DNA of 44,363 bases from Burkholderiales bacterium PBB2 (GTDB taxonomy: Bacteria > Pseudomonadota > Gammaproteobacteria > Burkholderiales > Burkholderiaceae_C). Location of the stretch: positions 1-44,363 of the forward strand of contig NKIM01000039.1 of NCBI GenBank assembly GCA_002255955.1. The letters run 5' to 3'. The notes under the pieces were generated by a model, which did not search any database, had not been told where the DNA came from, and was given only the letters and a program-made list of their open reading frames with translations. How positions within the stretch are numbered: the stretch's first letter is position 1; each line of letters starts with the position of its first letter. Positions 15,324 to 28,932 of this stretch are shown one piece after another. The position numbers and the translations under genes are program-made.

Positions 15324-16547
15324 ATGCTGTTTGACAACCCCACGCTGTTCAATCTGCTGCTGGTGCAAGCCCTGGCGGCCGCGCTGATCCTGCTGCTGCT
15401 GACCGGCTGGCGGCCCAGCCCGGCCACCCGCTGGGCCCAGGGCTTTGCTGTGGCCCAGGCCCTGGGTTGGCTGCTGATCGAGGCCAGCGCCAGCCTGCCC
15501 GAGCTGGCGCGCGGCCTGCACAGCCTGGCCATGCTAGCCTTCAGCGCCAGCCTGAGCCTGCTCTGGTGGGCGCTGCGCCTGTGGCTCACGCCCCGGCCCG
15601 GGCGCTGGTTGATGCTGGCGGCGCCCGTGCTGCTGAGCCTGGGTTATGCCATCCATTTCCACGACAGCGTGCCCTTCCGCCTGGCCTGGAGCCAGGGCTG
15701 GCTGGGCCTGCAGTGCCTGATGCTGACGCTGAGCCTGGCCCTGCCGAGGCCAGCGCCCGAGCTGCACCCGGCCCTGGCCCGCGCCCCGCTGGAGGCGCAG
15801 CCGGCCAGCCAGAACCTGCGCTGGCGCGCCCTGCTGCTGGCGGCGGTGCTGCCCATCGGCCTGATCTGCCTGGGCCGTGCCGGCCTGGCCAGCGCCGGCC
15901 TGATCGATGCCGGCAGCCTGGCCGGCCAGCATGGCGCCAGCGCCGCCAACAGCCTGCTCGGCCTGACGGTGCACTGGAGCCTGACGGCTGCCCTGCTCGG
16001 CCTGGTGCTGGCCTGGCGCGGCGAGGTGGAGGCGGAACTGGCACGCCTGGCCCAGAGCGACCCGCTGACCGGGCTGGTCGATGCGCGGGCCTTTGCCAGC
16101 CGCTCGGTGGACCTGATCTCGATGGCGCGCCGCCACCAGGAGCCGCTGGCCCTGGTGCTGCTGGACCTGAACCACCTCAAGAGCATCAACCTCTGCCACG
16201 GCCAGGAGGCCGGCGACCGCGCACTGGCCCTGTTCGGCAGCTGCATCCAATCGCAGATGCGCCTGGGCGACCTGGCCGGGCGCATCGGGCCGGAAGAGTT
16301 TGCCGTGTTGATGGCGCGCTGCGACGCCCAGGGCCCCGAGGCCCTGGACGCCCGCCTGCGCACCGCCCTGGCGCAGCGTGCACCAGCAGAGCTCGGCTTT
16401 GAGCTCGATTACAGCGGCGGCTGGGCCAAGCTGAGGCATGGCGACCGCGACATCGAAGACCTCAAACGCCGCGCCGAAACCGCGCTCTACGAGGCCAAGC
16501 GCGGTGGCCGCGCCCGCCTGGAGGCCGAACCCGGGGTGGCCGACTAA
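15324..16547 (+). CDS. Membrane GGDEF-domain protein with degenerate GPEEF site
   Basis: The 407-residue product has about seven N-terminal membrane segments (residues 5-235) and a C-terminal GGDEF domain (about 245-400, with DPLTGLVDARAF and LVLLDLNHLKSINLCHGQEAGDRAL). Active GGDEF domains make cyclic di-GMP from two GTP. Here the signature reads Gly-Pro-Glu-Glu-Phe (322-326), so the second Gly, which contacts nucleotide, is Pro. The inhibitory-site motif RxxD (Arg313-Asp316) is intact. It may be a weak cyclase or a c-di-GMP/GTP sensor. It follows amn by 66 bp on the same strand and ends just before the sigma-54 promoter of the next gene. Confidence 0.88.
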   Translation: MLFDNPTLFNLLLVQALAAALILLLLTGWRPSPATRWAQGFAVAQALGWLLIEASASLPELARGLHSLAMLAFSASLSLLWWALRLWLTPRPGRWLMLAAPVLLSLGYAIHFHDSVPFRLAWSQGWLGLQCLMLTLSLALPRPAPELHPALARAPLEAQPASQNLRWRALLLAAVLPIGLICLGRAGLASAGLIDAGSLAGQHGASAANSLLGLTVHWSLTAALLGLVLAWRGEVEAELARLAQSDPLTGLVDARAFASRSVDLISMARRHQEPLALVLLDLNHLKSINLCHGQEAGDRALALFGSCIQSQMRLGDLAGRIGPEEFAVLMARCDAQGPEALDARLRTALAQRAPAELGFELDYSGGWAKLRHGDRDIEDLKRRAETALYEAKRGGRARLEAEPGVAD

Positions 16548-16550
16548 GCC

Positions 16551-16566
16551 TGGCACGCCGCTTGCA
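16551..16566 (+). promoter_or_regulatory. Consensus sigma-54 (RpoN) promoter
   Basis: TGGCACGCCGCTTGCA matches the -24/-12 consensus TGGCACG-N4-TTGCW at every defined position. GG at 16552-16553 and GC at 16564-16565 have the required 10 bases between them. Transcription would start near 16577, 65 nt before the GNAT gene. Sigma-54 promoters need an AAA+ activator; none is encoded in the window. Confidence 0.8.
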
Positions 16567-16572
16567 TGCAAC

Positions 16573-16609
16573 TCGGGCAAACCCGGAGCGCCGTTCTCCG
16601 GGTTCCCGA
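16573..16609 (+). promoter_or_regulatory. 5' hairpin of the sigma-54 transcript
   Basis: AACCCGGAG (16580-16588) pairs perfectly with CTCCGGGTT (16596-16604) around a 7-nt loop, and TCGGG (16573-16577) extends the stem with CCCGA (16605-16609) after a 2-nt bulge. It sits at the predicted transcript start, so it may protect or regulate the mRNA 5' end. It has no U tract, so it is a poor terminator. Confidence 0.6.
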
Positions 16610-16641
16610 ACCGATCGCATGCAAGTCAAGGAGGCCAGGCC

Positions 16642-17358
16642 ATGTTTTCCACCACGCTCTCTGCCAAACCCGCCGCCAGCGCCTACACCTCGCGCAGCGC
16701 CTTCACGGCCGCCGAGCCGGCGCGCAAATCCCTGACCGCCCACGCCCGCCAAAGCCTGGCCGGCCAGCAGGCGCTGACCGTGCGCAAGATCGGCCCGCAA
16801 GACCTGCAGTGGCTGCCCGCCCTGTGCGACCTGCTGATCGACGGCGTGCATCGCGGCGCCAGCCTGGGCTTCCTGGCCCCGCTGTCGCGCTATGCCGCCC
16901 TGACCTACTGGCACGGCGTGTTCGCCCGCCTCGGCCCCCAGCACAGCCTCTGGATCGCCTGCGACAGCGAGCATGGCGACCAGGACGGCCACGAGCCCTG
17001 CGGCCCGCTGCAAGGCGCGGTGCAGCTCTCGCTGGCGCCCCACGGCAACGCGCACCACCGCGGTGAGGTGCAGCGCCTGATGGTGCACAGCCAGGCGCGC
17101 GGCCGGGGCATTGCCAGCCGCCTGATGTGCCGACTCGAGTGCACGGCCCAAGCCCAAGGCCGAAGCTTGCTGGTGCTGGAAGCGCCGGCGGCGTCGCAGG
17201 CCGAGGCAGTGTTCGTGCACCTGGGTTGGCAGCGCGCCGGCGAGATCCCCGACCACGAGGCCTGTGCTGAAGGCCGGCTGCATGGCTCGGCGCTCTACTA
17301 CAAGCGCCTGAGCAGCGGGACGGATGCCAGCCGCGAGGCCGGCCTGGCTACAGCGTGA
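16642..17358 (+). CDS. GNAT family N-acetyltransferase, sigma-54 controlled
   Basis: The 238-residue product has a GNAT domain (about 45-230). The acetyl-CoA motif A is visible as VQRLMVHSQARGRGIASRLM, followed by GRSLLVLEA and AEAVFVHLGWQRAGEIPDH. An N-terminal Ala/Ser-rich extension of about 45 residues is not part of the domain. The start is secured by AAGGAGG at 16628-16634, 7 nt upstream. GNAT enzymes transfer acetyl from acetyl-CoA to amines of small molecules or proteins; this substrate is unknown. The sigma-54 promoter suggests control by nitrogen status or another activator-linked signal. It converges on the diguanylate cyclase gene, overlapping its end by 11 nt. Confidence 0.88.
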   Translation: MFSTTLSAKPAASAYTSRSAFTAAEPARKSLTAHARQSLAGQQALTVRKIGPQDLQWLPALCDLLIDGVHRGASLGFLAPLSRYAALTYWHGVFARLGPQHSLWIACDSEHGDQDGHEPCGPLQGAVQLSLAPHGNAHHRGEVQRLMVHSQARGRGIASRLMCRLECTAQAQGRSLLVLEAPAASQAEAVFVHLGWQRAGEIPDHEACAEGRLHGSALYYKRLSSGTDASREAGLATA

Positions 17359-18306
17359 TGCCGCTGGCGCGGCGGCGCCCGCCCGATTTGGCCAGGTAGA
17401 GCTGCTCATCGGCAGCCACCACCAGCTCGGACGGGCCCAGCGGGCCATGCGGCCGCAGCGCCGCCACACCGATGCTGACACTGAGGCTGGGCGCCACATC
17501 CGAATCGGCATGCGCAATGCCCAGGGCCAGCACCGCCGCGCCCATTTCGTCGGCCAGCGCCAGCGCGCCGGGCAGCTCGGTATCGGGCAACACACAGGCG
17601 AACTCCTCGCCGCCATAACGGCTGAGCAGATCGGCCGGCCGCTTGAGCTGGGCCTTGAGCGTCGCCGCCACGCGGCGCAGGCCGTCATCGCCGGCCAGAT
17701 GGCCGTAGCGGTCGTTGAAGCGCTTGAAGTAATCGACATCGATCATCATCAGCGCCAGGCTGCTGCCCTGGCGCCGCGCGCGCTGGAACTCACGCGCCAG
17801 GCGCTCATCAAAATGCCGGCGGTTGTAGACGCCGGTCAGGCCATCGATGAAGACCAGCTCGCGCAACAGGTCGCTCTGCACCTTGAGGGTCAGATGGGCG
17901 CGCACACGGGCCCGCACCACGGCCGGGCTGAAGGGCTTGCTGATGAAATCGACGGCGCCCATGTCGAGGCCGCGGGTCTCGGCCTCGGCATCGCTGTGGG
18001 CGGTGACAAACACCACCGGCAGCGCCGCCAGCTCCGGGTCGGCCGTGATCTGGCGACAGACCTCGTAGCCGTCCATGCCCGGCATCTGGATGTCCAGCAG
18101 CAGCAGATCGGGCTGCTTGTCGCGGCAGAGCTGCAGGGCCTGGGCACCCGAGGTGGCCATGAAGACCTGGTGGTCCTGCGCGAACACCTGGTAGAGCGCC
18201 TGGATATTGGCCGGCTGGTCGTCGACGATGAGCAGGCGCGGCCGCCGGCCCAGCTGTTGCTGCAGATCGAAGGGCTCCGGCCCGGCCATGGCTGCGGCGG
18301 GTGCGT

Positions 18307-18310
<4 letters not shown>
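17348..18310 (-). CDS. Response regulator diguanylate cyclase (REC-GGDEF)
   Basis: The 320-residue product has an N-terminal receiver (about 24-142; phospho-acceptor Asp73 in LLLLDIQMPGMDG, acidic pair IVDDQ, Lys125 in ISKPF) and a GGDEF domain (about 150-315). The active motif is intact as Gly-Gly-Glu-Glu-Phe (233-237). RxxD (Arg224-Asp227) is the product-inhibition site. The architecture matches WspR-type cyclases: phosphorylation should raise c-di-GMP synthesis. Its ATG overlaps the stop codon of the upstream hybrid kinase gene by 4 nt, so the two are translationally coupled and the kinase is the likely phospho-donor. Confidence 0.95.
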
Positions 18311-23340
<5,030 letters not shown>

Positions 23341-23606
23341 GAGGGGGAGGTTCAGGCGGTGAGCGCACCGAAAAGGCGCGAGGCTCGAGCTTCGACTAGT
23401 GTAGAGACTCGGCCCGCTGGCGCCAGCCCAGAGTTGCCGGGTTTGCACGGCCTATCCCCTGCTTTTGCCGCGCCCCATCTCTCCATGCAGCATGTCGTCT
23501 CGCAGCAAGCAGCGGCTTCACCAACGGCGCTGCCGGGGCTGAGGCAAGACCTGGCCCCGCTCCTGCGCACGCCCGCCGGTCAGCCTGTCTGCCTGCGGCC
23601 CGGCAC
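23341..23606. promoter_or_regulatory. Gap upstream of the hybrid kinase gene
   Basis: This 266-bp gap lies between the RLACYD-motif gene and the kinase start, both on the minus strand. It should hold the kinase promoter; no confident -35/-10 pair or terminator was seen. Confidence 0.3.
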
Positions 23607-24203
23607 TTACTGCAAGCGCTTGACGCGAGGCGAGCGATTCAGGCCTTCGAACTCCATCACATAGCTGCCGAGCGAGGCCCGGCGCACGGTGACGCGCCGG
23701 TTCTCGGGCAGCAAGACCCCCTGGCTGCCATCGATGACCTGCCAGCGCTGGCCATTGGCCAGCACAAACACGGTGTTGGCGCCCCAGCCGTCCATCTCAC
23801 GGGCCAGGCTGCTCTGCACGGCCTCGGCTTCTGCCGGCGCCTTGGCGGGCAAGCCGAAGCTGGCCTCACGACGGTCCGAAGGCGGCACAGCCTGGGCGGC
23901 GGGCACGCTTGCCGCTGCAGGCCCCTGGGGCGACGCGCGCGACGGCGCAAGGCCAGGCAAGGGCAAGGCGTCGTAACAAGCCAGGCGCACGGCCGCGTCG
24001 ACGAGCTGCCGGCATTGCTGCAGGCCGCCAGACTCAAGCCCCGTCCCGGCGCTTGCGCCTTGAGCCCGGCCTACGGTCGGCAGCAACGTCGCGCTCACCA
24101 CCAGGCCGAACACCCAGCGGGCAGCGCCGCTGCGGCGCGACAGCGGGCGCAGAAGAGGATCGGCCCGCCCTGGGCCCAACGAGGTGCGGAGAGGTGTTGG
24201 CAT
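23607..24203 (-). CDS. Secreted RLACYD-motif protein of unknown function
   Basis: The 198-residue product has a long, Arg-rich start and a hydrophobic signal segment (about 30-47, ending VGRAQG). It then has CRQLVDAAVRLACYDAL, the Cys-x(n)-RLACYD motif shared by many secreted proteobacterial proteins, some of them VasI-like and linked to type VI secretion. A Pro/Ala-rich linker follows. The C-terminal domain (about 130-198, with NTVFVLANGQRWQVIDG and RVTVRRASLGSYVMEFEG) looks like a small beta barrel. No type VI secretion genes are nearby, so I do not assign that role. The two Cys may form a disulfide. It is divergent from the lipoprotein gene. Confidence 0.75.
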   Translation of the reverse strand: MPTPLRTSLGPGRADPLLRPLSRRSGAARWVFGLVVSATLLPTVGRAQGASAGTGLESGGLQQCRQLVDAAVRLACYDALPLPGLAPSRASPQGPAAASVPAAQAVPPSDRREASFGLPAKAPAEAEAVQSSLAREMDGWGANTVFVLANGQRWQVIDGSQGVLLPENRRVTVRRASLGSYVMEFEGLNRSPRVKRLQ

Positions 24204-24455
24204 CGAAAACGCCTTGCGGTTCTGAAGAAGGGAGGCCGTGGTCGGCGGGTGCCGTGATTGTGGGCACGCCCAGGCGGGCAGCCAAGAACGCGTTTGCCCG
24301 AATGGGCAGGCTCACCGGATCGGGCTGCGTCTTCATGGGCTGTTCATCACCGCAAGGCCAGACTGCGCTCCGTCTACATCGCACTCGGTGCAGATGCCTG
24401 TTGCCGGTGGCCCGATCGGGCCGCCGTCTGTTTCTCGAACCCGGAGTTTTTCAAC
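24204..24455. promoter_or_regulatory. Divergent intergenic region
   Basis: This 252-bp gap lies between the RLACYD-motif gene (minus) and the lipoprotein gene (plus). Open frames extend into it but lack start signals. No promoter was recognised with confidence. Confidence 0.3.
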
Positions 24456-24878
24456 ATGAACATCCATCGCCAGCCCGGCCACGTGCCAGCCGCCACCGCC
24501 CGCTGCCGCCGCAGTGCACTGACTGTGTTGCTTGCCCTGGGAGGCACTGTCGTCAGTTTGGCGCTCGGTGGCTGCGGCGGCACCAGCAACAGCGGTGCAT
24601 TGACCGAGGTGGACGGGGTGCGCGTCAAGTCCACCATCGACCGCCCGGGTCTGTACGACGTGGACATCAACGGCATCGACTGCGACGTCACGATCGGCGA
24701 GGGCAACACCCTTCAGCGCCTGTTGATCACGGGGGTCGGCAATACCGTGCGCATCCCCGCAAGCGCCAAGGTCGAACGGATCGAATTCACAGGCAGCAAG
24801 AACACCGTCTTCGTGCCCAAGGGCTTCAAGACCCAGGTGGACGGTGTGGGCTCCAACAATCACGTCAAGGAGGTCTGA
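24456..24878 (+). CDS. Small DUF3060-like lipoprotein
   Basis: The start at 24456 has GGAG (24443-24446) with 9-nt spacing. The 140-residue product has an N-terminal signal with a lipobox LGGC (acylated Cys40), so it is a predicted outer-membrane or periplasmic lipoprotein. The rest (about 55-140) is repetitive and beta-rich, with a Gly/Asn pattern (IGEGNTLQRLLITGVGNTVRIP, FTGSKNTVFVPKGF, VGSNNHV) like DUF3060 proteins, which may form a short beta solenoid. No enzymatic motif is visible. It converges on the acyltransferase gene 40 bp away. The function is unknown. Confidence 0.78.
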   Translation: MNIHRQPGHVPAATARCRRSALTVLLALGGTVVSLALGGCGGTSNSGALTEVDGVRVKSTIDRPGLYDVDINGIDCDVTIGEGNTLQRLLITGVGNTVRIPASAKVERIEFTGSKNTVFVPKGFKTQVDGVGSNNHVKEV

Positions 24879-24918
24879 AAGGCCTTCACGCGTCGATCGC
24901 GCGAATGCTCAAAGCCGC

Positions 24919-25821
24919 TCAGCGCGGCGGCAGCAAGCCCTTCAGAACCTCGTCCTTGTCGGCCCACTGGCGCTTGATCCACATCGAGATGCCGGCGCGC
25001 AGGCGCTTGTCGGCCATGGGGTTGCCGCCCACCAACTCGGCCGGAATCGGGCGCTGCTGCACCCGCACGACCACAGAGCCGCAGCGGCCGCAGAGCAGAT
25101 CCCAGAAGCTGGGCGTGCCATCGGGGTAGGCCAGGGTCACATCGAGCATGGCTTCGAACTGATCGCCCATGGTAGCCAGGGCCATGCTGAGCGCACCGAC
25201 CTTGGGCTTGAGCAAATGCTCGTAGGGGCTGTTCTGCTCCCGCTGCTTGGCGGCGCTGAAGCGTGTGCCTTCGACGAAATTGATCACCGTGGTCGGGATG
25301 GTCTTGAAGCGCTCGCAGGCCTTGCGCGTGGTCTCCAGATCGTCCGCCTGGGAGCTGGCGTTGCGGCCGCGCTTCATGAAGGGAAAGTCGAGCGCCCACC
25401 AGGCCAGCCCGATCACCGGCACCCACATCAGCTCGCGCTTGAGGAAGAACTTCAGGAAGGGAATGCGGCCATGGAACACGCGCTGCAGCACCAGGATGTC
25501 CACCCAGGTCTGGTGGTTGGGTGAGACCAGGTACCAGCCGCGCTCGTGCAGGCCGTCCATGCCCTGGACATCCCAGACCTGCGGATTCAAGGCGGCAATC
25601 CAGCCATTGTTGAAAGCCACCCAGCCGGCCGCGATGGCGTTCAGGGTGCGGTCACACAAGCGGCGCACCGGCAGCAGAGGCAGGACGAGCTTGAGCAGGG
25701 CCGGCGGCATCATCAAGGCCACGCCGATCACGGTGTTCAGGGCCAGCAAGATGCTGGCAAGCAAGCCGCGCACAGGCGCCGGCAGCAGACGGAGGAGAAG
25801 ATTCGAAGGCCGGGTCATCAA
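24919..25821 (-). CDS. PlsC-like (YihG type) lysophospholipid acyltransferase
   Basis: The 300-residue product has an N-terminal membrane segment (about 18-50) and the LPLAT motifs NHQTWVDI (His-x4-Asp, catalytic), FPFMKRG and FVEGTRFS. It is therefore probably an inner-membrane enzyme moving an acyl chain to the sn-2 position of lysophosphatidate or a related lipid. Its length and motif spelling fit the YihG-type second acyltransferase more than the 240-residue PlsC. Residues 285-300 are basic. An adjacent second ATG (25818) is an alternative start. It precedes a 281-bp gap with the initiator tRNA, which is on the same strand. Confidence 0.88.
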   Translation of the reverse strand: MMTRPSNLLLRLLPAPVRGLLASILLALNTVIGVALMMPPALLKLVLPLLPVRRLCDRTLNAIAAGWVAFNNGWIAALNPQVWDVQGMDGLHERGWYLVSPNHQTWVDILVLQRVFHGRIPFLKFFLKRELMWVPVIGLAWWALDFPFMKRGRNASSQADDLETTRKACERFKTIPTTVINFVEGTRFSAAKQREQNSPYEHLLKPKVGALSMALATMGDQFEAMLDVTLAYPDGTPSFWDLLCGRCGSVVVRVQQRPIPAELVGGNPMADKRLRAGISMWIKRQWADKDEVLKGLLPPR

Positions 25822-26060
25822 TCAGGGTCGGTGGAGGGAATCGGAGCTGCGAGATCAGCGTGGGCCGGCATTCTAGGTGCAAGCCTCTAAACAACCCGGC
25901 TGCGCCTGCTGGCGGCTAAGCTCGCATCGTAGCCCCTGGGCATCCCTGGGCTTGTGTGACATCGCAAAGAAAAACCAGGCCTCTGGGCGAGCAGCGGGCG
26001 CGACGGCGCCCGCGGACGGCGTCCGAATCTCTGTGCAGCGTCCCGAGAAACGAGGGCACA
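25822..26060. other. Gap between the tRNA terminator and the acyltransferase gene
   Basis: No credible gene. A GC-rich inverted repeat (GGGCGC-GACG-GCGCCC around 26005-26020) and further GGACGGCGTCC pairing are visible, perhaps a structured leader or simply GC-rich dyads. Confidence 0.3.
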
Positions 26061-26088
26061 AAGCAAAACGCCAACCTCACGGTTGGCG
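26061..26088 (-). terminator. Intrinsic terminator of the initiator tRNA
   Basis: On the minus strand CGCCAACC (26081-26088) pairs with GGTTGGCG (26069-26076) around a GTGA loop, followed by TTTTGCTTT (from 26068 down). It lies 15 nt beyond the tRNA 3' end. Confidence 0.9.
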
Positions 26089-26102
26089 CTGCGACTTGAT
26101 GG

Positions 26103-26179
<77 letters not shown>

Positions 26180-26191
26180 ACTGAAGCTAGC

Positions 26192-26221
26192 AGTATAGCG
26201 CAGTTTCTGCCCTGGCGTCAA
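26192..26221 (-). promoter_or_regulatory. Sigma-70 promoter of tRNA-fMet overlapping the dsbD stop
   Basis: On the minus strand TTGACG (26216-26221) and TATACT (26192-26197) are separated by 18 nt, with the tRNA starting 12 nt after the -10. The dsbD stop codon TGA (26218-26220) lies inside the -35 hexamer, so the tRNA promoter is embedded in the end of the upstream gene. Confidence 0.85.
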
Positions 26222-28107
26222 AGTCCAGCGGCAGAAAGCGAAGAAAGAAAGCGCTCGGCGTTCTGAAAGCCGATCACGCGCACGCCGGTCAACTCCTGAC
26301 CTTGCGCGTCGAAGAAGATCGAACCCGGCGGGCCGAAGAGCTTGAAGCGCTTCAGCAGTTCGCGATCGGCCGCTGTGTTGGCCGTGACATCGGCCTTCAG
26401 CAGCAAGGCACCCGCCAGACGCTGGCGCACGGCCGGGTCGGTGAAGGTGAAGCGCTCCATCTCCTTGCAGGACACGCACCAGTCGGCATAGAAGTCCAGC
26501 ATGACCGGACGGCCGGCCGTGGCCAAGGCGGCATCGAGCTCGGCCACGCTGTGAACCTTCTGGAAGTTCAAGCCACCGACCGCCGGTGTGGTACCGCCGG
26601 CCTTGGCCTCAGCCAGACCCACGCCCGCCAAGGGCTTGAGCGGGTCGGTGCCGCCATTGGCCGCGCCCACCACCTGCAGCAGGCCGTAGGCAAACGCCAG
26701 CACGGCAGCCGTTTTGCGCAGCCAGGTGCGCGGGCGGTGCACGGCGTGCGCCGGTTCGAACAGGCCCAGCATCGAGGCGCTGCCGATCAGCAGCGCGCCC
26801 CACAGCGCCTGCGCCAGCGCCGCCGGCAGCACCGGCTGAACGGTCCACAAGGCCACGGCCAGCAGGAGCATGCCGAAAAAATGCTTGACGCCGTCCATCC
26901 AGGCGCCGGCGCGCGGCAACAAACTGCCGGCCGATGCGCCGAGCAGCAGCAAGGGCACGCTCATGCCACTGGCCAGGGCAAACAGGGCGCTTCCGCCCAG
27001 CACCACATCGCGTGTCTGACTCAGGTAAAGCAAGGCGCCGGCCAGGGGCGCGGCCACGCACGGGCTGACGATCAAGGCCGAGACGCCGCCCATCACGAAC
27101 ACGCCAAAAAGGTGGCCGGCGGGCAGGCGCTGCGAAGCCTGCGAGAGACCGCCACTGAGGCTGCTGGGCAGGCTGATCTCGTAGGCGCCGAACATGGACA
27201 GCGAGAACAGCACCAGCGCGCCGGCGAAGGCAGCCAGCACCCAGGGCTTCTGCAAGGTGGCAGCCAGCCCCTCGCCGGCCAGACCGGCCGCAACGCCGAG
27301 CGCCGTGTAAATCAAGGCCATGCCCAGTGAATAGCTGGTCGCCAGCAAGAGGCCGCGGCCGCGCGTGGCTTTGCCGCCCTGCGCTTCACCCACGATGATG
27401 GAGGACAGAATCGGCAGCATGGGCAGCACGCAAGGCGTGAGCGACAGTAGCAAGCCGGCGACGAAGAACACCCCCACCACCGTCCAGAACTTGCCCGACT
27501 GCAGGGCTGCATCCAGCCGGTTGGACTCGGACACCGGTGCCGCATTGACAGCGCTGGCCGGCGCGGCCGTAGCCACCTCCCCCACCGGGCTGCTTTGCAC
27601 GCCCGTCGCCAGCGCGCCCTCACCTGCGGCAGGCTTGACTTCATTGCTGCCACCGCCAAAAGCGGCCAGGCGCACCTGGAACTCCGAGCTCATGGGCGGA
27701 TAGCACAGCCCCTTGTCGGCGCAACCTTGCCCGCCCACCAGCAACTTGAAAGCACCTGCCGCCTGCTCCACCGGCAACTTGACGACCAAGGCCTCACGGT
27801 AGATCTCGACTTCCTTCTGGAAGGTCTCGTCGAACTTGACCTTGCCTTTCGGGATGTCCAGCGCTGCCAGCTTCGCGTCTGCGGACTCGGCCTTGAACTG
27901 CTCGCGGTACATGTAGTACCCCGGCGCGATGTCGAAGCGCACCTCGACGCTGCGTTCATCCAGCGGCTTCACCGACAGCTTGAAGGCCTGCTCGGGATCC
28001 AGGAAATCGTCCGCGCGCACCAGGCCCGGCAACACCCAAAGGCCCAGCATCAGCAGCAGCCCGGCGAGGGGACGCCACAAGGACGTGAAGGAAGACAGAC
28101 GCATCAT
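26218..28107 (-). CDS. dsbD: Thiol:disulfide interchange protein DsbD
   Basis: DsbD passes electrons from cytoplasmic thioredoxin across the inner membrane to periplasmic DsbC, CcmG and similar proteins. The 629-residue product has a signal peptide (about 12-32) and a periplasmic alpha domain with the Cys129/Cys135 pair (GGQGCADKGLCYPP). The eight-segment membrane domain has the reactive Cys in LTPCVLPML and VSPCVAAPL. The C-terminal thioredoxin-like gamma domain has W-Cys544-V-S-Cys547. All three cysteine pairs are intact. The frame is open to 28206; I start at the ATG pair 28107/28104, directly before the signal peptide. It lies downstream of the ribosomal cluster terminator, and its stop sits in the tRNA promoter. 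Confidence 0.96.
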   Translation of the reverse strand: MMRLSSFTSLWRPLAGLLLMLGLWVLPGLVRADDFLDPEQAFKLSVKPLDERSVEVRFDIAPGYYMYREQFKAESADAKLAALDIPKGKVKFDETFQKEVEIYREALVVKLPVEQAAGAFKLLVGGQGCADKGLCYPPMSSEFQVRLAAFGGGSNEVKPAAGEGALATGVQSSPVGEVATAAPASAVNAAPVSESNRLDAALQSGKFWTVVGVFFVAGLLLSLTPCVLPMLPILSSIIVGEAQGGKATRGRGLLLATSYSLGMALIYTALGVAAGLAGEGLAATLQKPWVLAAFAGALVLFSLSMFGAYEISLPSSLSGGLSQASQRLPAGHLFGVFVMGGVSALIVSPCVAAPLAGALLYLSQTRDVVLGGSALFALASGMSVPLLLLGASAGSLLPRAGAWMDGVKHFFGMLLLAVALWTVQPVLPAALAQALWGALLIGSASMLGLFEPAHAVHRPRTWLRKTAAVLAFAYGLLQVVGAANGGTDPLKPLAGVGLAEAKAGGTTPAVGGLNFQKVHSVAELDAALATAGRPVMLDFYADWCVSCKEMERFTFTDPAVRQRLAGALLLKADVTANTAADRELLKRFKLFGPPGSIFFDAQGQELTGVRVIGFQNAERFLSSLSAAGL

Positions 28108-28296
28108 GAGCAAGCGACACCCGGCGCCGTGGCCATGGGTGCTCCTAAGGTCAAAAAGGGTTTCAAAAGCACCGGGCCGAACTGCGCCGCCCGAAGTGCC
28201 ATGCAAGGCGCCGAACTGTACGCCGAAAGCTCAAGGTGGCGCTCGCCCGGTGGTTCACAAGCAGACGCTGCCACCGGGCTTGTTCGCGCTGCGCGC
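28108..28296. promoter_or_regulatory. dsbD upstream region
   Basis: This gap lies between the ribosomal-cluster terminator and dsbD and should hold the dsbD promoter. I could not find a well-spaced -35/-10 pair. Confidence 0.3.
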
Positions 28297-28324
28297 AAAA
28301 AAAAGGCCAGCACGATGGCTGGCC
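28297..28324 (-). terminator. Strong intrinsic terminator after rplQ
   Basis: On the minus strand GGCCAGC (28318-28324) pairs with GCTGGCC (28305-28311) around a 6-nt loop, followed by eight T (28297-28304). It ends the alpha-operon transcript about 66 nt past rplQ. Confidence 0.95.
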
Positions 28325-28390
28325 TTCATTACCGAGCAGAGCAAACCGAAACTTCAGTTCGCCTGCCCTGGCTGTGCGCAAGGGCTTGAA

Positions 28391-28780
28391 TTACTCAGCC
28401 GCTTCGCCAGCGGTTTCGCCTTCAGCGCGATCCACCAGTTCCACATACGCCATGGGCGCGTTGTCGCCCACCCGGAAACCCATCTTCAAGATGCGGGTGT
28501 AGCCGCCCGGACGAGCCGCGAAACGCGGGCCCAGCACGTCGAACAGCTTGACGACCATGTCGCGGTCACGCAGACGGTCGAAAGCCAGACGGCGGTTGGC
28601 GACGGTCGGGACCTTGGCCAGGGTGATCAGGGGCTCGACAACGCGGCGCAGTTCCTTGGCCTTGGGGACCGTGGTCTTGATGGCTTCGTGCTGCAGCAGC
28701 GAGTTGCACATATTGCGCAACATCGCCTTGCGGTGTTCGGAGGTACGGTTCAGCTTACGGAGGCCGTTACGGTGACGCAT
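28391..28780 (-). CDS. rplQ: Ribosomal protein L17
   Basis: The 129-residue large-subunit protein (E. coli 127) begins [23 protein letters not shown], the standard L17 start. The upstream AAAGGA supports the ATG at 28780; the frame is open to 28858 but that part is random. It contains [28 protein letters not shown] and [27 protein letters not shown] short Ala/Glu-rich tail follows. It is the last gene of the alpha operon, directly before a strong terminator. Confidence 0.98.
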   Translation of the reverse strand: MRHRNGLRKLNRTSEHRKAMLRNMCNSLLQHEAIKTTVPKAKELRRVVEPLITLAKVPTVANRRLAFDRLRDRDMVVKLFDVLGPRFAARPGGYTRILKMGFRVGDNAPMAYVELVDRAEGETAGEAAE

Positions 28781-28932
28781 GGTGCTATTCCTTTCTCGAT
28801 TAATCCCAGCAGCCGTATCAGGTACTGCCCGGGTGCACCGGGTGGCCGACAAGGCCACCCACTTTCAAAAAACTTCAGAGACTGAGGCTACGCCGCAGAG
28901 CCGGCCACGGCCGACACTGCCGGCGGCGCCGA

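Noticed and set aside
16573-16609. Intrinsic terminator for the GPEEF gene
   Set aside because: No U tract follows, and the stem begins at the predicted sigma-54 start, so a 5' mRNA hairpin fits better.
23607-24203. Type VI secretion accessory protein (VasI) reading of the RLACYD-motif gene
   Set aside because: The motif is shared by many secreted proteins, and no type VI genes are in the window.
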